Of a DNA stretch of 64,000 bases, positions 18,119-28,091 are shown in pieces (positions within the stretch are counted from its first letter, which is position 1; each line of letters opens with the position of its first letter). Both the position numbers and the translations under genes were made by a program. Source of the DNA: Paraburkholderia sp. ZP32-5. Lineage in GTDB: Bacteria; Pseudomonadota; Gammaproteobacteria; Burkholderiales; Burkholderiaceae. Under the pieces are notes generated by a model. That model did no database searches, was not told where the DNA came from, and saw nothing but the letters and a program-made list of their open reading frames with translations. The stretch spans positions 1,426,001 to 1,490,000 of the forward strand of contig NZ_JAJEJP010000003.1 in assembly GCF_021390495.1 (NCBI RefSeq), in the 5' to 3' direction.

Positions 18119-19693
18119 ATGCCGACCCGTACCCCGTCCGCCCTGTGGGCACAGCAATTCCGACGGTCACCGGAGTCGAAGACAAGTCTGCAGCACCAGA
18201 TCCGCGAGATGCTGGTGGCCTGCATCCTCGACAGGCAATTGCCGCCGGACTCCGCGTTGCCGTCGAGCCGGGAGTTGGCCGAGCAGCTCGGCGTCGCGCG
18301 TAATACCGTGGTGCTCGCCTATCAGATGCTGGTGGAGGAAGGCTATCTGGTGTCGCGCGAACGCAGCGGCCACTTCGTCAACCCCGACATGCTGGAGGGC
18401 CTGCACGGCGTAACGGTCCAGCAACGCGTGCCGCAGCGCGGGCAACAACGGGGGCAACAAGGAATGCCGCAGCCCGACGTCGTGAAGCCCCATGGCGCCC
18501 GCTCGCCCACTCCGCCCGCGTGGAATGCGCGCATCGTGCGGCCGCCCTCGGCCCAGCGCAACATCGTCAAACCGGCCAATTGGCAAAACTACGCGTATCC
18601 ATTCATCTACGGGCAGTTCGATCAATCGCTGTTCCCTACCAATGACTGGCGCGAGTGCTGCCTGAAGGCGCTGTCGATCATGGAGATCCGCAACTGGGCG
18701 CCCGATCTGATCGAGCGCGACGACGAATCGCTGATCCAGCAGATCCGCACGCGCGTGCTGCCGCGGCGCGGCGTGTTCGCGATGCCCGAGGAGATCATCA
18801 TCACGAACGGCTGCCAGCAGGCGCTTTATCTGATCGCCGACCTGCTGTGCGGCAAGCGCACGACGGTCGGCTTCGAGAACCCGGGCTATCCGGATGCACG
18901 CAACATCTTCGTGAATCGCAACGCGCAGCTTCTCGAACTGCCGGTCGACGCCGAAGGCATCGATCCGGTACGCCTGCGCGACTCGCTGGCTCGCTGCGAT
19001 TACGTGTTCGTCACGCCGAGCCATCAATGCCCGACCACGGCGACGATGCCCATCGCGCGACGTCAGGCGCTGCTCGAACTCGCGCAACAGCACGACTTCG
19101 TCATCATCGAAGACGACTACGAGAGCGAAAACACCTTCTCCGGCACGCCGCATCCGGCGTTGAAGAGTCTCGACACGGCCGATCGCGTGATCTACGTGGG
19201 CAGCCTTTCGAAGACGTTCGCCCCTGGCCTGCGTCTCGGTTACGTGGTCGGCCCGCAGGAACTGGTGCGTGAGTTGCGCTCGCTGCGCCGTCTGATGGTG
19301 AGGCATCCGGTGGCCTATATCCAGCGCGCGTTCGCGACCTTCCTCGCGCTCGGACATCACGACGCGCTGCTGCGCCGGCTCGCGCACGCGTACAAGGAGC
19401 GCGCCCGCGCGTTGATGGCGGCGCTCGACACCCATCTTCCCGAAGCGCGCTACGTGCCGATCGGTGGCGGCGCATCGTGCTGGGTTCAAGGTCCGCCGTG
19501 GCTGGACTCGGCGCGCCTTGCGGACGATGCGCGCGAGGCCGGCATTCTGATCGAGCCAGGCGGCGTTTTCTTCGCCGACGAGACCGGTCACAGCCCGTGG
19601 TTCCGGATGGGCTTCTCCGCGATCAAGCTCGAGAAAATCGAACCGGGTATACGCGCGCTCGCCGAGGTCGTGCGCAAGCAGCGGCCCGCCTGA
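18119..19693 (+). CDS. tauR: MocR-family (GntR/aminotransferase) regulator, probable taurine regulator
   Basis: The 524-residue protein fuses an N-terminal GntR winged helix (about residues 20-90; LPSSRELAEQLGVARNTVVL and EEGYLVSRERSGHFVN) to a class I aminotransferase fold (~150-520). A linker rich in Gln and Arg (~100-130) joins them. The PLP-binding lysine is in SLSKTFAPGLRLGY at about residue 365. MocR proteins bind PLP and sense amino compounds; TauR of Rhodobacter belongs to this family and activates taurine genes. AGGAG lies 5 nt before ATG 18119. The gene diverges from tauCAB and precedes tauX and xsc, so taurine control is the natural reading. PdxR or GabR-like roles are less likely here. 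Confidence 0.8.
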   Translation: MPTRTPSALWAQQFRRSPESKTSLQHQIREMLVACILDRQLPPDSALPSSRELAEQLGVARNTVVLAYQMLVEEGYLVSRERSGHFVNPDMLEGLHGVTVQQRVPQRGQQRGQQGMPQPDVVKPHGARSPTPPAWNARIVRPPSAQRNIVKPANWQNYAYPFIYGQFDQSLFPTNDWRECCLKALSIMEIRNWAPDLIERDDESLIQQIRTRVLPRRGVFAMPEEIIITNGCQQALYLIADLLCGKRTTVGFENPGYPDARNIFVNRNAQLLELPVDAEGIDPVRLRDSLARCDYVFVTPSHQCPTTATMPIARRQALLELAQQHDFVIIEDDYESENTFSGTPHPALKSLDTADRVIYVGSLSKTFAPGLRLGYVVGPQELVRELRSLRRLMVRHPVAYIQRAFATFLALGHHDALLRRLAHAYKERARALMAALDTHLPEARYVPIGGGASCWVQGPPWLDSARLADDAREAGILIEPGGVFFADETGHSPWFRMGFSAIKLEKIEPGIRALAEVVRKQRPA

Positions 19694-19844
19694 GTCTTTG
19701 CGCCACTGTCCGGGCGCTGGCCCAGGCGAAAGCTTCGCACTGGTGCTACCGCGCTCGACGGGCAAACCCTAACGTGTCGATATACCGTGCCGCGCGCGAA
19801 TTCCAGCGCAGCGCACGGCACCAGCTTTTCCACTGGAGACACGT

Positions 19845-20249
19845 ATGGCAGATACGCTCAGCGCCCAACCAACCGTCACGGCCGACACGCTCGCCGCCTT
19901 TTCCGACGCCTTCAATCGCCATGACGCCGACGCGCTGATGGGGTTCATGACCGAAGACTGCGTGTTCGACGCGGCCGGCGGCCCCGACGTGTATGGCACC
20001 CGCTTCGTCGGGCGCGAGGCGGTGCGCGCCGCTTTCGAAGCGGTCTTTCGCACGTTCCCGGACGCGCATTGGGGCGAAGGCCGCCACTACGTCGCCGGCG
20101 ATCGCGGCGTCTCCGAGTGGGTGTTCACCGGCACGCATGCCGAAGGCTGGCGCATCGAAGCAGAAGGCTGCGATCTGTTCGAGTTCCGCCATGGCCTGAT
20201 CGCGGTGAAGCGCGCGTTCCGCAAGGAACGCCCGAAGCAGACCGCCTGA
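19845..20249 (+). CDS. tauX: SnoaL/NTF2-like protein, probable taurine dehydrogenase small subunit
   Basis: The 134-residue protein has a SnoaL-like NTF2 fold: TLAAFSDAFNRHDADALMGF (residues ~15-34), DCVFDAAGGPDVYGTRFVGR with AVRAAFEAVF, then WVFTGTHAEGWRIEAEGCDLFEF, quoted in pieces as WVFTGTHAEGW and EGCDLFEF. Small subunits of taurine dehydrogenase (TauX) are, to my recollection, NTF2-like proteins of this size. Position between tauR and xsc supports that role with TauY, which oxidises taurine to sulfoacetaldehyde and ammonia. Oddly, its partner tauY lies about 6 kb away on the other strand. GGAG sits 6 nt before the ATG. An alternative is an unrelated ketosteroid-isomerase-like enzyme. 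Confidence 0.6.
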   Translation: MADTLSAQPTVTADTLAAFSDAFNRHDADALMGFMTEDCVFDAAGGPDVYGTRFVGREAVRAAFEAVFRTFPDAHWGEGRHYVAGDRGVSEWVFTGTHAEGWRIEAEGCDLFEFRHGLIAVKRAFRKERPKQTA

Positions 20250-20283
20250 GCCGCATTCATCGACGCATCCGTCGCGAGTGTTT

Positions 20284-20295
20284 TGAAACGAAACG
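20284..20295. promoter_or_regulatory. Tandem GTTTC motif upstream of xsc
   Basis: The plus strand reads TGAAACGAAACG; its complement CGTTTCGTTTCA contains two GTTTC units. Similar tandem motifs lie before the IclR-type gene at 28092 and the GMC dehydrogenase at 29211. It is 110 nt upstream of the xsc start. It is a candidate site for the isethionate-type IclR regulator acting in trans on xsc. Confidence 0.4.
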
Positions 20296-20405
20296 TTCCA
20301 TTCCATTCCAGATTCATCCATCGAGGACGGAATCCCTTGACCCTCATTGGGCGCCGCCTAGCATCAGAACACGGCATTGCGGCAAACGATAACCGGAGAC
20401 AGTTG

Positions 20406-22217
20406 ATGAGCGAAAAGACCCCTACCCAGACGGCGAGCGGCCCGCGGGACATGACCCCGTCCGAAGCCTTTGTCGAAACCCTCGCGGCCAATGGCGTGAC
20501 CGACATGTTCGGCATCATGGGCTCCGCCTTCATGGACGCGATGGACATCTTCGCGCCAGCGGGCATCCGCCTGATTCCCGTCGTTCACGAGCAGGGCGCG
20601 GCACACATGGCCGACGGCTACTCGCGCGTATCGGGCCGCCACGGCGTCGTGATCGGCCAGAACGGGCCCGGCATCAGCAACTGCGTGACGGCCATCGCGG
20701 CGGCGTACTGGGCTCATAGTCCGGTCGTGATCGTCACGCCGGAAGCGGGCACGATGGGCATCGGTCTCGGCGGCTTTCAGGAAGCGAACCAGTTGCCGAT
20801 GTTCCAGGAGTTCACGAAGTACCAGGGCCATGTGACGAACCCCGCGCGCATGGCCGAGTACACGGCGCGCTGTTTCGACCGCGCGATGTCCGAAATGGGC
20901 CCGACCCAGCTGAACATTCCGCGCGATTACTTCTACGGCAAGATCAAGGCCGAGATTCCGCAACCGCGCCGGCTCGATCGCGGCCCAGGCGGCGACGAGA
21001 GCCTGAACGAAGCGGCCGATCTGATCGCCGCGGCGAAGTTTCCGGTCATCATCTCCGGCGGCGGCGTCGTGATGGGCGATGCAATCGACGAATGCAAGGC
21101 GCTCGCCGAACGCCTTGGCGCCCCCGTCGTGAACAGCTACCTGCACAACGATTCGTTCCCGGCGAAGCATCCGCTGTGGTGCGGCCCGCTCGGCTATCAA
21201 GGGTCGAAGGCCGCGATGAAATTGATCTCGCGCGCGGACGTCGTGATCGCGCTGGGCTCGCGCCTCGGACCGTTCGGCACGCTGCCGCAACATGGTATGG
21301 ATTACTGGCCGACCAACGCGAAGATCATCCAGATCGATGCCGATCACAAGATGCTCGGCCTCGTGAAGAAGATCTCGGTGGGCATTTGCGGCGACGCGAA
21401 GGCCACGGCGCAGGCACTGACCGAACGCCTCGCGAACCGCACGCTCGCGAGCGACGCCACGCGCGCCGAGCGCGCGGACCAGATCGCCACCGAAAAGGCC
21501 GCGTGGGAAAAAGAACTCGATTCGTGGACCCACGAGCGCGATGCCTACAGCCTCGACATGATCGAAGAGCAGAAGCACGAGCGCACGCCCGGCGGCGGCG
21601 AGTATCTGCATCCGCGCCAGGTGCTGCGCGAACTCGAGAAGGCGATGCCCGAGGACGTGATGGTGTCGACCGACATCGGCAACATCAACTCGGTCGCGAA
21701 CAGCTATCTGCGTTTCAACAAGCCGCGCAGCCTGTTCGCCGCGATGAGCTGGGGCAACTGCGGCTATGCATTCCCGACCATCATCGGCGCAAAGGTGGCC
21801 GCGCCCCACCGCCCCGCGATCTCGTATGCGGGCGACGGCGCCTGGGGCATGAGCATGATGGAAACGCTCACGTGCGTGCGCCACAACATTCCGGTGACGG
21901 CCGTCGTGTTCCATAACCGCCAGTGGGGCGCCGAGAAGAAAAACCAGGTGGACTTCTACGATCGCCGCTTCGTGGCAGGCGAACTGGATAGTCCGAGCTT
22001 CGCCGGCATCGCGAAGGCGATGGGCGCCGAGGGCATCGTCGTGGACAGGCTGGAGGACGTGGGCCCGGCGCTCAAGCGCGCGATCGATCTGCAGATGAAC
22101 CACGGCAAGACGACCATCGTCGAGATCATGTGCACGCGCGAGCTGGGCGATCCGTTCCGCCGTGACGCACTGTCGAAGCCTGTGCGCCTGCTCGATAAAT
22201 ACAAGGACTTCGTCTGA
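20406..22217 (+). CDS. xsc: Sulfoacetaldehyde acetyltransferase
   Basis: The 603-residue enzyme is ThDP-dependent and cleaves sulfoacetaldehyde with phosphate to sulfite and acetyl phosphate; it is the desulfonation step for every sulfonate route in this window. The N-terminal Pyr domain shows [16 protein letters not shown] and [16 protein letters not shown] with the ThDP-activating Glu. The central domain shows [16 protein letters not shown]. The C-terminal PP domain has the ThDP/Mg motif [15 protein letters not shown] (about residues 473-487) followed by [11 protein letters not shown]. Length matches the family. ATG 20406 has GGAG 7 nt upstream; an in-frame upstream extension lacks this. 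The gene is followed by pta. Confidence 0.95.
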   Translation: MSEKTPTQTASGPRDMTPSEAFVETLAANGVTDMFGIMGSAFMDAMDIFAPAGIRLIPVVHEQGAAHMADGYSRVSGRHGVVIGQNGPGISNCVTAIAAAYWAHSPVVIVTPEAGTMGIGLGGFQEANQLPMFQEFTKYQGHVTNPARMAEYTARCFDRAMSEMGPTQLNIPRDYFYGKIKAEIPQPRRLDRGPGGDESLNEAADLIAAAKFPVIISGGGVVMGDAIDECKALAERLGAPVVNSYLHNDSFPAKHPLWCGPLGYQGSKAAMKLISRADVVIALGSRLGPFGTLPQHGMDYWPTNAKIIQIDADHKMLGLVKKISVGICGDAKATAQALTERLANRTLASDATRAERADQIATEKAAWEKELDSWTHERDAYSLDMIEEQKHERTPGGGEYLHPRQVLRELEKAMPEDVMVSTDIGNINSVANSYLRFNKPRSLFAAMSWGNCGYAFPTIIGAKVAAPHRPAISYAGDGAWGMSMMETLTCVRHNIPVTAVVFHNRQWGAEKKNQVDFYDRRFVAGELDSPSFAGIAKAMGAEGIVVDRLEDVGPALKRAIDLQMNHGKTTIVEIMCTRELGDPFRRDALSKPVRLLDKYKDFV

Positions 22218-22350
22218 TTGGACGATAGCGGGCCACGTGCGCTGCGTCGCGCGCGCGGCTTTCGCACTGTGGCCGGCCGCAGGCGGCGCATCCGTCTGTG
22301 GCCGGTGTTCGTCCGCTGATGAGCCCATCCGCTTACGAGCCCATGACATC

Positions 22351-23391
22351 ATGAAAGCCCTGAATCGTATCGTCGAAAGCGCACGCCTCGCGCCGATGCG
22401 TATCGTGCTGTGCGAAGCCGATGACGCACGCGTGCTCGCCGCCGCGGCCCGGGCGAGCCAGGAAGGCCTCGCGCGAATCATGCTCGTCGGCGAGACAGAA
22501 GCAATTCGCGCGGCCGCCGCGCGCGAGTCGGTCGATCTCGACGACATCACGCTGATCGACCCGCAAACGAGCACATGGCGCGCTGCCTTCGCCGACGAAC
22601 TGGTCAGGCTGCGCGGGGCCAAGGGGATGACGCCCGCGCTCGCATGGGACGAGGCCGCGAAACCGCTCGTCTTTGCCAACCTGATGGTGCGCCTAGGCCA
22701 CGCGGACGGTTCGGTGGCAGGCGCCGTTCACACGAGCGCCGACGTCGTGCGCGCGGCCATCCAGCTGATCGGCGTCGGGCCGTCGTTCAAGCTCGTGTCG
22801 AGCTTCTTCCTGATGATGCTGTGCGAGCCGTTTCATCGCTATAAAGGCGGCCTGATCTTCTCCGACTGCGCGCTCGTGGTGGACCCCGACGCGGCGCAGC
22901 TCGCCGAGATCGCGATGGCCGCCGCCGACAGCGCGCGCAGCCTGCTGATGGAAGAGCCGCGCGTCGCGATGCTGTCGTTCTCGACGAGCGGCAGCGCTCA
23001 CCACGCGAGCGTGGACAAGGTGATCGAGGCAACGCGGCGCGTGCACGAGCAGCGCCCCGCGCTATGCGTGGACGGCGACGTGCAGCTCGACGCGGCACTC
23101 GTCGCCGAGATCGCCGAGCGCAAGATCGAGCATTCGCAATGCGGCGGCCATGCGAACGTGCTCGTGTTTCCGAATCTCGATGCGGGCAATATCGGCTACA
23201 AGCTCGCGGAGCGGCTGGGCGGCGCAAAAGCGATCGGCCCGCTGATGCAAGGTCTGAACCGGCCCGCCAACGATCTGTCGCGCGGCTGCAGTCCCGAAGA
23301 TATCTACTACGTGATCGCGACGACGGCGGTCCAGGCGCAGACGGCACACGAACGCGACATCGCTCATTCGAAGGAACCGCACGCGGCATGA
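22351..23391 (+). CDS. pta: Phosphate acetyltransferase
   Basis: The 346-residue PTA/PTB-fold enzyme converts acetyl phosphate from Xsc plus CoA to acetyl-CoA and phosphate, which carries the carbon of sulfonates into central metabolism. It is the short, single-domain type. Recognisable segments are ARAAQEG-like [17 protein letters not shown] near the N-terminus, [20 protein letters not shown] (~residues 120-139), [22 protein letters not shown], and the C-terminal [20 protein letters not shown] and [18 protein letters not shown]. It lies 133 nt after xsc in the same direction and is the usual partner of xsc in sulfonate degraders. Confidence 0.92.
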   Translation: MKALNRIVESARLAPMRIVLCEADDARVLAAAARASQEGLARIMLVGETEAIRAAAARESVDLDDITLIDPQTSTWRAAFADELVRLRGAKGMTPALAWDEAAKPLVFANLMVRLGHADGSVAGAVHTSADVVRAAIQLIGVGPSFKLVSSFFLMMLCEPFHRYKGGLIFSDCALVVDPDAAQLAEIAMAAADSARSLLMEEPRVAMLSFSTSGSAHHASVDKVIEATRRVHEQRPALCVDGDVQLDAALVAEIAERKIEHSQCGGHANVLVFPNLDAGNIGYKLAERLGGAKAIGPLMQGLNRPANDLSRGCSPEDIYYVIATTAVQAQTAHERDIAHSKEPHAA

Positions 23392-23437
23392 TCTTTCATC
23401 GCGATGCGCAGGCCACCGCTATGTCGCCGCTGTTGTA

Positions 23438-25165
23438 CTAACGCGGCGCACCGATCCATTGCGCGAGACCGATCAGACGCGCCATATCGAGCGTCTCGCC
23501 CGAATCGAGCGCAACGCAATGCCGGTAGTACGGACTGAGGTCCAGCCCAACGCCTAGCCCGATCACATCGACATCGCGCATCGCCTCGTGCGCCGCGACC
23601 ACTTCCTTCAGGTGGTTGTCGAGATAGAAGGCGTCGTTCATCTGCGCGGTGGCTGTGTCCATCGGGCTGCCGTCCGAGATCGTCACGAGAATGCGCCGTG
23701 CCTCGGCGCGAGCGGCGAGCCGCGCGCACGCCCAGTCCACTGCTTCCCCGTCCACGCCTTCGCGAAACAGATCCGCCTTCAGCAACGCGGCGATGGCCGG
23801 GCGAGCACGCCGCCAGCTCTCGTCGGCGGACTTGAACACCATGTGGCAGGTTTCGTTCAGACGTCCGGGATGAGGCGGCCGCCCGCCCGCGAGCCAGTCC
23901 GCGCGCGCGCGGCCCCCGTTCCACGCGAGCGTCGTGAAGCCGAGCACCTCGGTCGAGATTCCGGCCTGCTCGCATGCGCGCGCGAGCAGATCGACCATCA
24001 TCGCGACGGGCTCGATATGCGCCTTCATCGACCCCGAGCAATCGATCAGGAAGCCCACCACGCAGTCGCTGCGCGGCTCGAATCGCTCGCGCCTGAACAC
24101 GCGCCGCTCGGCGGGCGAGCTGACGACCTGCGCGAGGCGTCGGCCGTCGATGCGGCCATCCTCCTCGCCGAATAGCCAGCCATCTCGGCGCGGCACCGCA
24201 ATCGCCATCTGCAGCGCACGCGCGAGCCGCGCCACGTTGATGCCGCACGCGGCGATGCGTTCGTCGAGCCGCTGCCGATACTCGCGCAGCAGCGTTTCGC
24301 GCACGCGCTCAGCGGGCCGGATTTCGCGGTCGTACTGCGTCGTATACGCGCGATAGCCATGCGCTGCGTCGGCCAGCACGCGGCTCACGCCGGTGGACGC
24401 AAGCGCGGGCAACTCGACAGTCGACTCGTCGAAGTCGACCCACAGCGAGAACGACGTCAATGCGTCGTCGGATGCGCGCGCTTCGTCGGCGTCGTCGCCG
24501 GCCTGTGCCGCGCGCGCGTCTTCGAGCATCGTCGCGACGCGGCGCGCCAGCTCGCGGGCATGCGCCGCGTACGCGCGTTGATCCGCGCGAGTCGCGCGCA
24601 GCCCCGCAAGCTGCGCGCCGATCTCCGGCGCGATGCCGGCGCGCGTCGCTTCGATCAGATCTCCCGCCTCGTCGGGCACGGGCCAGCCGCTCACGCGCGA
24701 CCACACAATCTGCGCCACCGTGTACAGCAGGATGCCGAGGTGACCTTCGGCAAGACCCGCGCGGCAATACGCGCGCGACCACGTTTCGAACCGGTGCCGC
24801 AGATTGTCGGCGAGCCCCGGCATGCCGGGCGGCAATTGCGCCTCGCAGCGCACCTGCTCGAACAGCTCGAACAGCAGACGCTCGATCGGGGCATCGGGAG
24901 CCAGCAGGCGATGCAACGCCGGGTCGGAGTGAAGCAACCGTTGCGCGGCGGCGTCGGCGGCACCACGCAGCGACGCAAATTCATCCTCGTAGACGTTGCT
25001 GCGCAGATGCGGCGCATACAGCGGCAGCGGTCTCGACTCGCGGCAAAGCCGGCCGCCGCGATAATGCAGCGCGGCATCGCCGGTGAGCGCGCGCACGGCA
25101 GCCGCGCACAGCGCCTCGCGCCGCAGCGCTCTGCGCACCGCCTCGGGCGTCGGCGCGACACTCAC
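23438..25165 (-). CDS. CobT-like VWA-domain protein, candidate maturation factor for taurine dehydrogenase
   Basis: The 575-residue protein resembles cobaltochelatase CobT. It has a ~370-residue N-terminal helical region with a short acidic patch (~225-240, [12 protein letters not shown]) and a C-terminal von Willebrand A domain. The MIDAS motif is LIDCSGSMK, with Asp375, Ser377 and Ser379, and a second conserved site is [13 protein letters not shown] (~494-506). It overlaps the CobS-like ATPase by 4 nt, which itself follows tauY, and converges with pta. AAA+/VWA pairs of this kind (CobST, NorQD, CbbQO, MoxR sets) remodel or load metals and cofactors into large enzymes. No CobN subunit is in the window. 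A genuine cobaltochelatase role remains possible. Confidence 0.75.
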   Translation of the reverse strand: MSVAPTPEAVRRALRREALCAAAVRALTGDAALHYRGGRLCRESRPLPLYAPHLRSNVYEDEFASLRGAADAAAQRLLHSDPALHRLLAPDAPIERLLFELFEQVRCEAQLPPGMPGLADNLRHRFETWSRAYCRAGLAEGHLGILLYTVAQIVWSRVSGWPVPDEAGDLIEATRAGIAPEIGAQLAGLRATRADQRAYAAHARELARRVATMLEDARAAQAGDDADEARASDDALTSFSLWVDFDESTVELPALASTGVSRVLADAAHGYRAYTTQYDREIRPAERVRETLLREYRQRLDERIAACGINVARLARALQMAIAVPRRDGWLFGEEDGRIDGRRLAQVVSSPAERRVFRRERFEPRSDCVVGFLIDCSGSMKAHIEPVAMMVDLLARACEQAGISTEVLGFTTLAWNGGRARADWLAGGRPPHPGRLNETCHMVFKSADESWRRARPAIAALLKADLFREGVDGEAVDWACARLAARAEARRILVTISDGSPMDTATAQMNDAFYLDNHLKEVVAAHEAMRDVDVIGLGVGLDLSPYYRHCVALDSGETLDMARLIGLAQWIGAPR

Positions 25166-26169
25166 GCGCGCGGCTCCCGTGGTTCATCGCCGTCGCTGCC
25201 TTCTCCGTTGGACGCTGTGCCCAGCTCGACGCCGAAGCAGCGCTGGTAATACTCGGCGACGATCGGCCGCTCGGCCTCGTCGCACTTGTTCAGGAACGTC
25301 AGACGGAACGCCAGCGCGGGATCGCGGAAAATCTGACAGTTCTCGGCCCAGTCGATGACCGTGCGCGGCGACATCAGCGTGGACAGATCGCCGGTCGCGA
25401 ACCCTTTGCGCGTCATCGCCGCCATGCTGATCATCGAATCGACCAGTTGCCGGCCCGCGTCGTCGGTCATCTCCGGCACGCGGGCGAGCACGATGCCGGC
25501 CTCCTCTTCGCGCGGCAGATAGTTGAGCGTGGCCACCACGTTCCAGCGATCCATCTGCGCGTGATTCAGCATTTGCGTGCCGTGATACAGGCCGTTCAGA
25601 TTGCCGAGGCCGATCGTATTGGTGGTCGCGAACAGACGAAAGTGCGCGTGCGGCCGGATCACGCGATTCTGGTCGAGCAGCGTGAAGCTGCCGTCGCGCT
25701 CGAGGATGCGCTGGATCACGAACATCACGTCGGGGCGACCCGCATCGTATTCGTCGAAGATCAGCGCAACAGGGCGCTGCAGCGCCCACGGTACGATCCC
25801 CTCCTGGAACTCAGTGACCTGGCGGCCGTCGCGCACCACGATCGCGTCCTTGCCGACCAGATCGAGCCGGCTGATATGGCCGTCGAGATTCACGCGTACG
25901 CAGGGCCAGTTCAGGCGCGCGGCGACCTGTTCGATATGCGTCGATTTGCCGGTGCCGTGCAGCCCTTGCACCATCACCCGCCGATTGCGCGTGAAGCCGG
26001 CGAGTATCGCGAGCGTGACTTCGGGGTTGAAGCGATAAGCGTCGTCCACGTCGGGCACGTGGGCGTCGCGCTCGCTGAAGGCCGGCACCATCAGATTCGA
26101 ATCGAAGCCGAAGCGCTCTCGCACCGGCACCATGCGGTCCGGTCCGTCCATCGCGCGTTCCGAGGTCAT
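25162..26169 (-). CDS. CobS-like MoxR-type AAA+ ATPase, candidate maturation factor for taurine dehydrogenase
   Basis: The 335-residue ATPase matches cobaltochelatase CobS closely over its core. Walker A is GLHGTGKST (residues 69-77), the segment [18 protein letters not shown] follows (95-112), Walker B is [11 protein letters not shown] (134-144), and sensor 1 is [11 protein letters not shown] (180-190). ATG 26169 has AAGGAG 6 nt upstream; the longer frame from 26289 lacks a ribosome-binding site and runs into tauY. It lies 49 nt after tauY and overlaps the CobT-like gene (ATGA), so the three appear to form one operon. The placement suggests ATP-driven assembly or cofactor loading of TauXY, but this is inference. 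Confidence 0.78.
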   Translation of the reverse strand: MTSERAMDGPDRMVPVRERFGFDSNLMVPAFSERDAHVPDVDDAYRFNPEVTLAILAGFTRNRRVMVQGLHGTGKSTHIEQVAARLNWPCVRVNLDGHISRLDLVGKDAIVVRDGRQVTEFQEGIVPWALQRPVALIFDEYDAGRPDVMFVIQRILERDGSFTLLDQNRVIRPHAHFRLFATTNTIGLGNLNGLYHGTQMLNHAQMDRWNVVATLNYLPREEEAGIVLARVPEMTDDAGRQLVDSMISMAAMTRKGFATGDLSTLMSPRTVIDWAENCQIFRDPALAFRLTFLNKCDEAERPIVAEYYQRCFGVELGTASNGEGSDGDEPREPRA

Positions 26170-26218
26170 CGCTTTCTCCTTGCCGCTTTGATGGCTGAAA
26201 AGCCAAGAATACGCGCGT

Positions 26219-27631
26219 TCAAGGCTTCTCATCCCGTCTGAAATACTGCAGATAAAGCATCCTTTGCCCAATTCGCCGGAACGGCGCAAACGGATGCCCG
26301 GGCAGAGGCGTGGTGAAAATCGGCAGCGTCAGTTGCTTGCCCTTGCCCGCGATGTGCTCGGCAAGCCGGCGCCCCGCCTGCTGCGAATAAGACACACCAT
26401 TGCCACCATAGCCCAGCGCGTAAAACACCGCTTGCCGCGGATCCGGCTGGCACACGCGCGGCATCATGTCGTGGCTCACGTCCACCCAGCCCCACCACGA
26501 ATAGTCGATCTGTACGCCGCGCAGCGCGGGGAACTTGCGCGCCATGCCTTCCTTCAGCAGATCGAGATGGCGCGGATTGGGCGCGTCCTCGCCGGTAATC
26601 GCGCTGCGACTGCCGATCTGGAGCCGGCCATCGGGCAGGAAACGATAGTAAAAGCGCAGCGTGCGCGTGTCCGTCAACACCTGGGTCGTGCGAAAGCCGC
26701 AGGCGGCGATCTCGGCTTCGGTCAACGGGCGCGTAACCATCGAGTTCGACAGGATCGGCATGACCTTGCTGCGCAGCGTCGGATGCAACGTCTGCGCCGT
26801 ATACGCGCCGGTCGCGATACCGACCGCGCGGGCCCGCACGACGCCGCCGGGCGTACGCAGATGGTGCACGCCGTTGATGGTTTCCCAGCCCATCACCGGG
26901 CTGCTCGTGTGGACCTTGGCGCCCGCGGCTCGCGCGAGACGCAGATAGCCGAAGGCGAGCTTCAGCGCGTGTATGCCGATGCCTTCGGGCTCGTGTAACG
27001 CGCCGGCCGCCTCGTGGTCGTCGATGAATTCGCGGCGAAACGTCTGCGCGCTCAACAGCTCCGACGGGTAGCCGAACACGTCCTTCCAGACCTTCGCCTC
27101 GGCGGCGAGCTTCGCCATGATGCGCGGACGGTGTGCGATCAGAAAGTGGCCGCCCGGCTGCGGATCGCAATCGATTTCGGCCACGAGTTGCTTGAAATGA
27201 TCGAAGCCCTGCTGGATCTCGTCGTGCATCTTGAGCGCGACGTCCTTGCCCCAGCGCTCGATCCATTGCGAGCGCGACAGCCGTCCCGACGCATTCTGTC
27301 CCTGTCCGCCGTTACGGCTACTGCAGCCCCAGCTCGTGCGGTTCGCCTCCAGCACCACGGCCTTGATGCCGTGCTCGCGCGCGAGGCACAGCGCGGTGGC
27401 GAGCCCCGTGTAGCCCGCGCCGATGATCGCGACATCCACGTCGAGATCCTTGGTGACGGGGCCGTCGTCGGGGGGCGGACTGCCCGCGGTCGCGACCCAG
27501 TAGGTCGGCGCGTAATCCTTGCCGACCCCCGGCCCCGGCGACACGAGCGGATCGTACGTGGGGTCGTACCTGGTGGAGCCGGCACGGTTTGCGGCAAAAC
27601 CGGCGGCGGAATCGACCGTGCTGTATCCCAT
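26219..27631 (-). CDS. tauY: FAD-dependent taurine dehydrogenase large subunit
   Basis: The 470-residue flavoprotein has a ~60-residue proline-rich N-terminal segment with [20 protein letters not shown], followed by a DAO-type FAD fold: dinucleotide motif [17 protein letters not shown] (GxGxxG at 71-76) with the ribose-binding Glu96 in [17 protein letters not shown]. The C-terminal FAD segment is [17 protein letters not shown]. TauY oxidatively deaminates taurine to sulfoacetaldehyde and ammonia, passing electrons to a cytochrome-type acceptor. It heads a minus-strand operon with the CobS- and CobT-like genes. Start ATG 27631 was chosen because the family start matches there. A short SD-preceded open frame and a hairpin repeat lie directly upstream. 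Other DAO-family amine oxidases are the alternative. Confidence 0.8.
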   Translation of the reverse strand: MGYSTVDSAAGFAANRAGSTRYDPTYDPLVSPGPGVGKDYAPTYWVATAGSPPPDDGPVTKDLDVDVAIIGAGYTGLATALCLAREHGIKAVVLEANRTSWGCSSRNGGQGQNASGRLSRSQWIERWGKDVALKMHDEIQQGFDHFKQLVAEIDCDPQPGGHFLIAHRPRIMAKLAAEAKVWKDVFGYPSELLSAQTFRREFIDDHEAAGALHEPEGIGIHALKLAFGYLRLARAAGAKVHTSSPVMGWETINGVHHLRTPGGVVRARAVGIATGAYTAQTLHPTLRSKVMPILSNSMVTRPLTEAEIAACGFRTTQVLTDTRTLRFYYRFLPDGRLQIGSRSAITGEDAPNPRHLDLLKEGMARKFPALRGVQIDYSWWGWVDVSHDMMPRVCQPDPRQAVFYALGYGGNGVSYSQQAGRRLAEHIAGKGKQLTLPIFTTPLPGHPFAPFRRIGQRMLYLQYFRRDEKP

Positions 27632-27633
27632 GA

Positions 27634-27711
27634 TCAATACTCCACGGGCTGCGTGAAGACGGTTGCATGCTGCGCCGCGAGAGCGGTTCCTGTCGACTGC
27701 CTGTTCGTCAT
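27634..27711 (-). CDS. Possible 25-residue leader peptide before tauY
   Basis: ATG 27711 is preceded by AGGAGA at 6-7 nt, a better Shine-Dalgarno than that of tauY. The frame reads MTNRQSTGTALAAQHATVFT and ends in PVEY at a TGA only 2 nt before the tauY ATG. That spacing would allow translational coupling. There is no homology evidence, and a chance open frame of this length is easy to obtain. Confidence 0.3.
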   Translation of the reverse strand: MTNRQSTGTALAAQHATVFTQPVEY

Positions 27712-27721
27712 GCCTGTCTCC

Positions 27722-27814
27722 TGTCGACCGGAGTTGGCGCTTTAGCTGTCGATCCGGAGTTAGCGCTTTAGCGCTTACTCCGATCCCATGCAAAGCTCTT
27801 ACTCCGGTCCCATG
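27722..27814 (-). repeat. Nested hairpin repeat upstream of the tauY leader
   Basis: A unit of about 41 nt, plus-strand form TGTCGACCGGAGT... to ...ACTCCGGTCCCATG, forms a hairpin with a TTTA loop; a single copy is at 55452-55494. Here a complete inner copy (27746-27790, stem GGAGT-AGCGC/GCGCT-ACTCC) lies inside the loop of an outer copy whose arms are 27726-27743 and 27792-27809. Each right end is followed by CCATG. In minus-strand orientation the element ends a few bases before a Shine-Dalgarno, as it does at benA. No transposase is nearby. Confidence 0.75.
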
Positions 27815-28041
27815 ATGGTTATTGTCGAATAGCGTTGGTGCGTTGGCGGCCTTCTCCGATTCCATGCCAAGCCGTCGTCGTTCTTTGGCACTCTGCTGGG
27901 AAAAATTTTAGGCAGACCAGAATCACACAGGTAGAGCCAGTGGCCCGCTATCGCCTGGTACAGCGGCGAGGATCATTTCGATCGCGTATCGGGGTAATCC
28001 GCTACGTAAGCCCCCGAGCTTTGCGCTCATACTGAATGCGC

Positions 28042-28072
28042 GTGAAACTCGAACAATTCGTTTCAGTTTCAC
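28042..28072. promoter_or_regulatory. Operator-like palindrome upstream of the IclR-type regulator
   Basis: GTGAAACT (28042-28049) and AGTTTCAC (28065-28072) are perfect 8-bp arms. Between them lies CGAA-CAA-TTCG, and the right side carries two tandem GTTTCA hexamers (28060-28065, 28066-28071). It ends 19 nt before the IclR-type start codon, in a good place for autorepression. Confidence 0.6.
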
Positions 28073-28091
28073 GCCCTTCAGGAGGAGACCG

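Larger units (their letters stand above)
27632..28091. other. Divergent tauY-iseR intergenic region
   Basis: These 460 bp contain the small leader frame (27634-27711), the nested hairpin repeat (27722-27814), about 220 bp without recognisable features, and the operator-like palindrome at 28042-28072 before the IclR-type gene. No other gene is supported. Confidence 0.5.

Noticed and set aside
18167..19765. 532-codon minus-strand frame
   Set aside because: Antisense of the MocR-type regulator, which has clear GntR and PLP motifs.
20364..22679. 771-codon minus-strand frame
   Set aside because: Antisense of xsc; His/Arg/Ala-rich without any family signature.
26170..26289. N-terminal extension of the CobS-like protein from 26289
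   Set aside because: It overlaps tauY and lacks a ribosome-binding site, while ATG 26169 has AAGGAG 6 nt upstream.
27722..27814. Hairpin repeats as ends of an insertion sequence
   Set aside because: No transposase, target duplication or internal gene is visible; they are better described as short interspersed hairpins.
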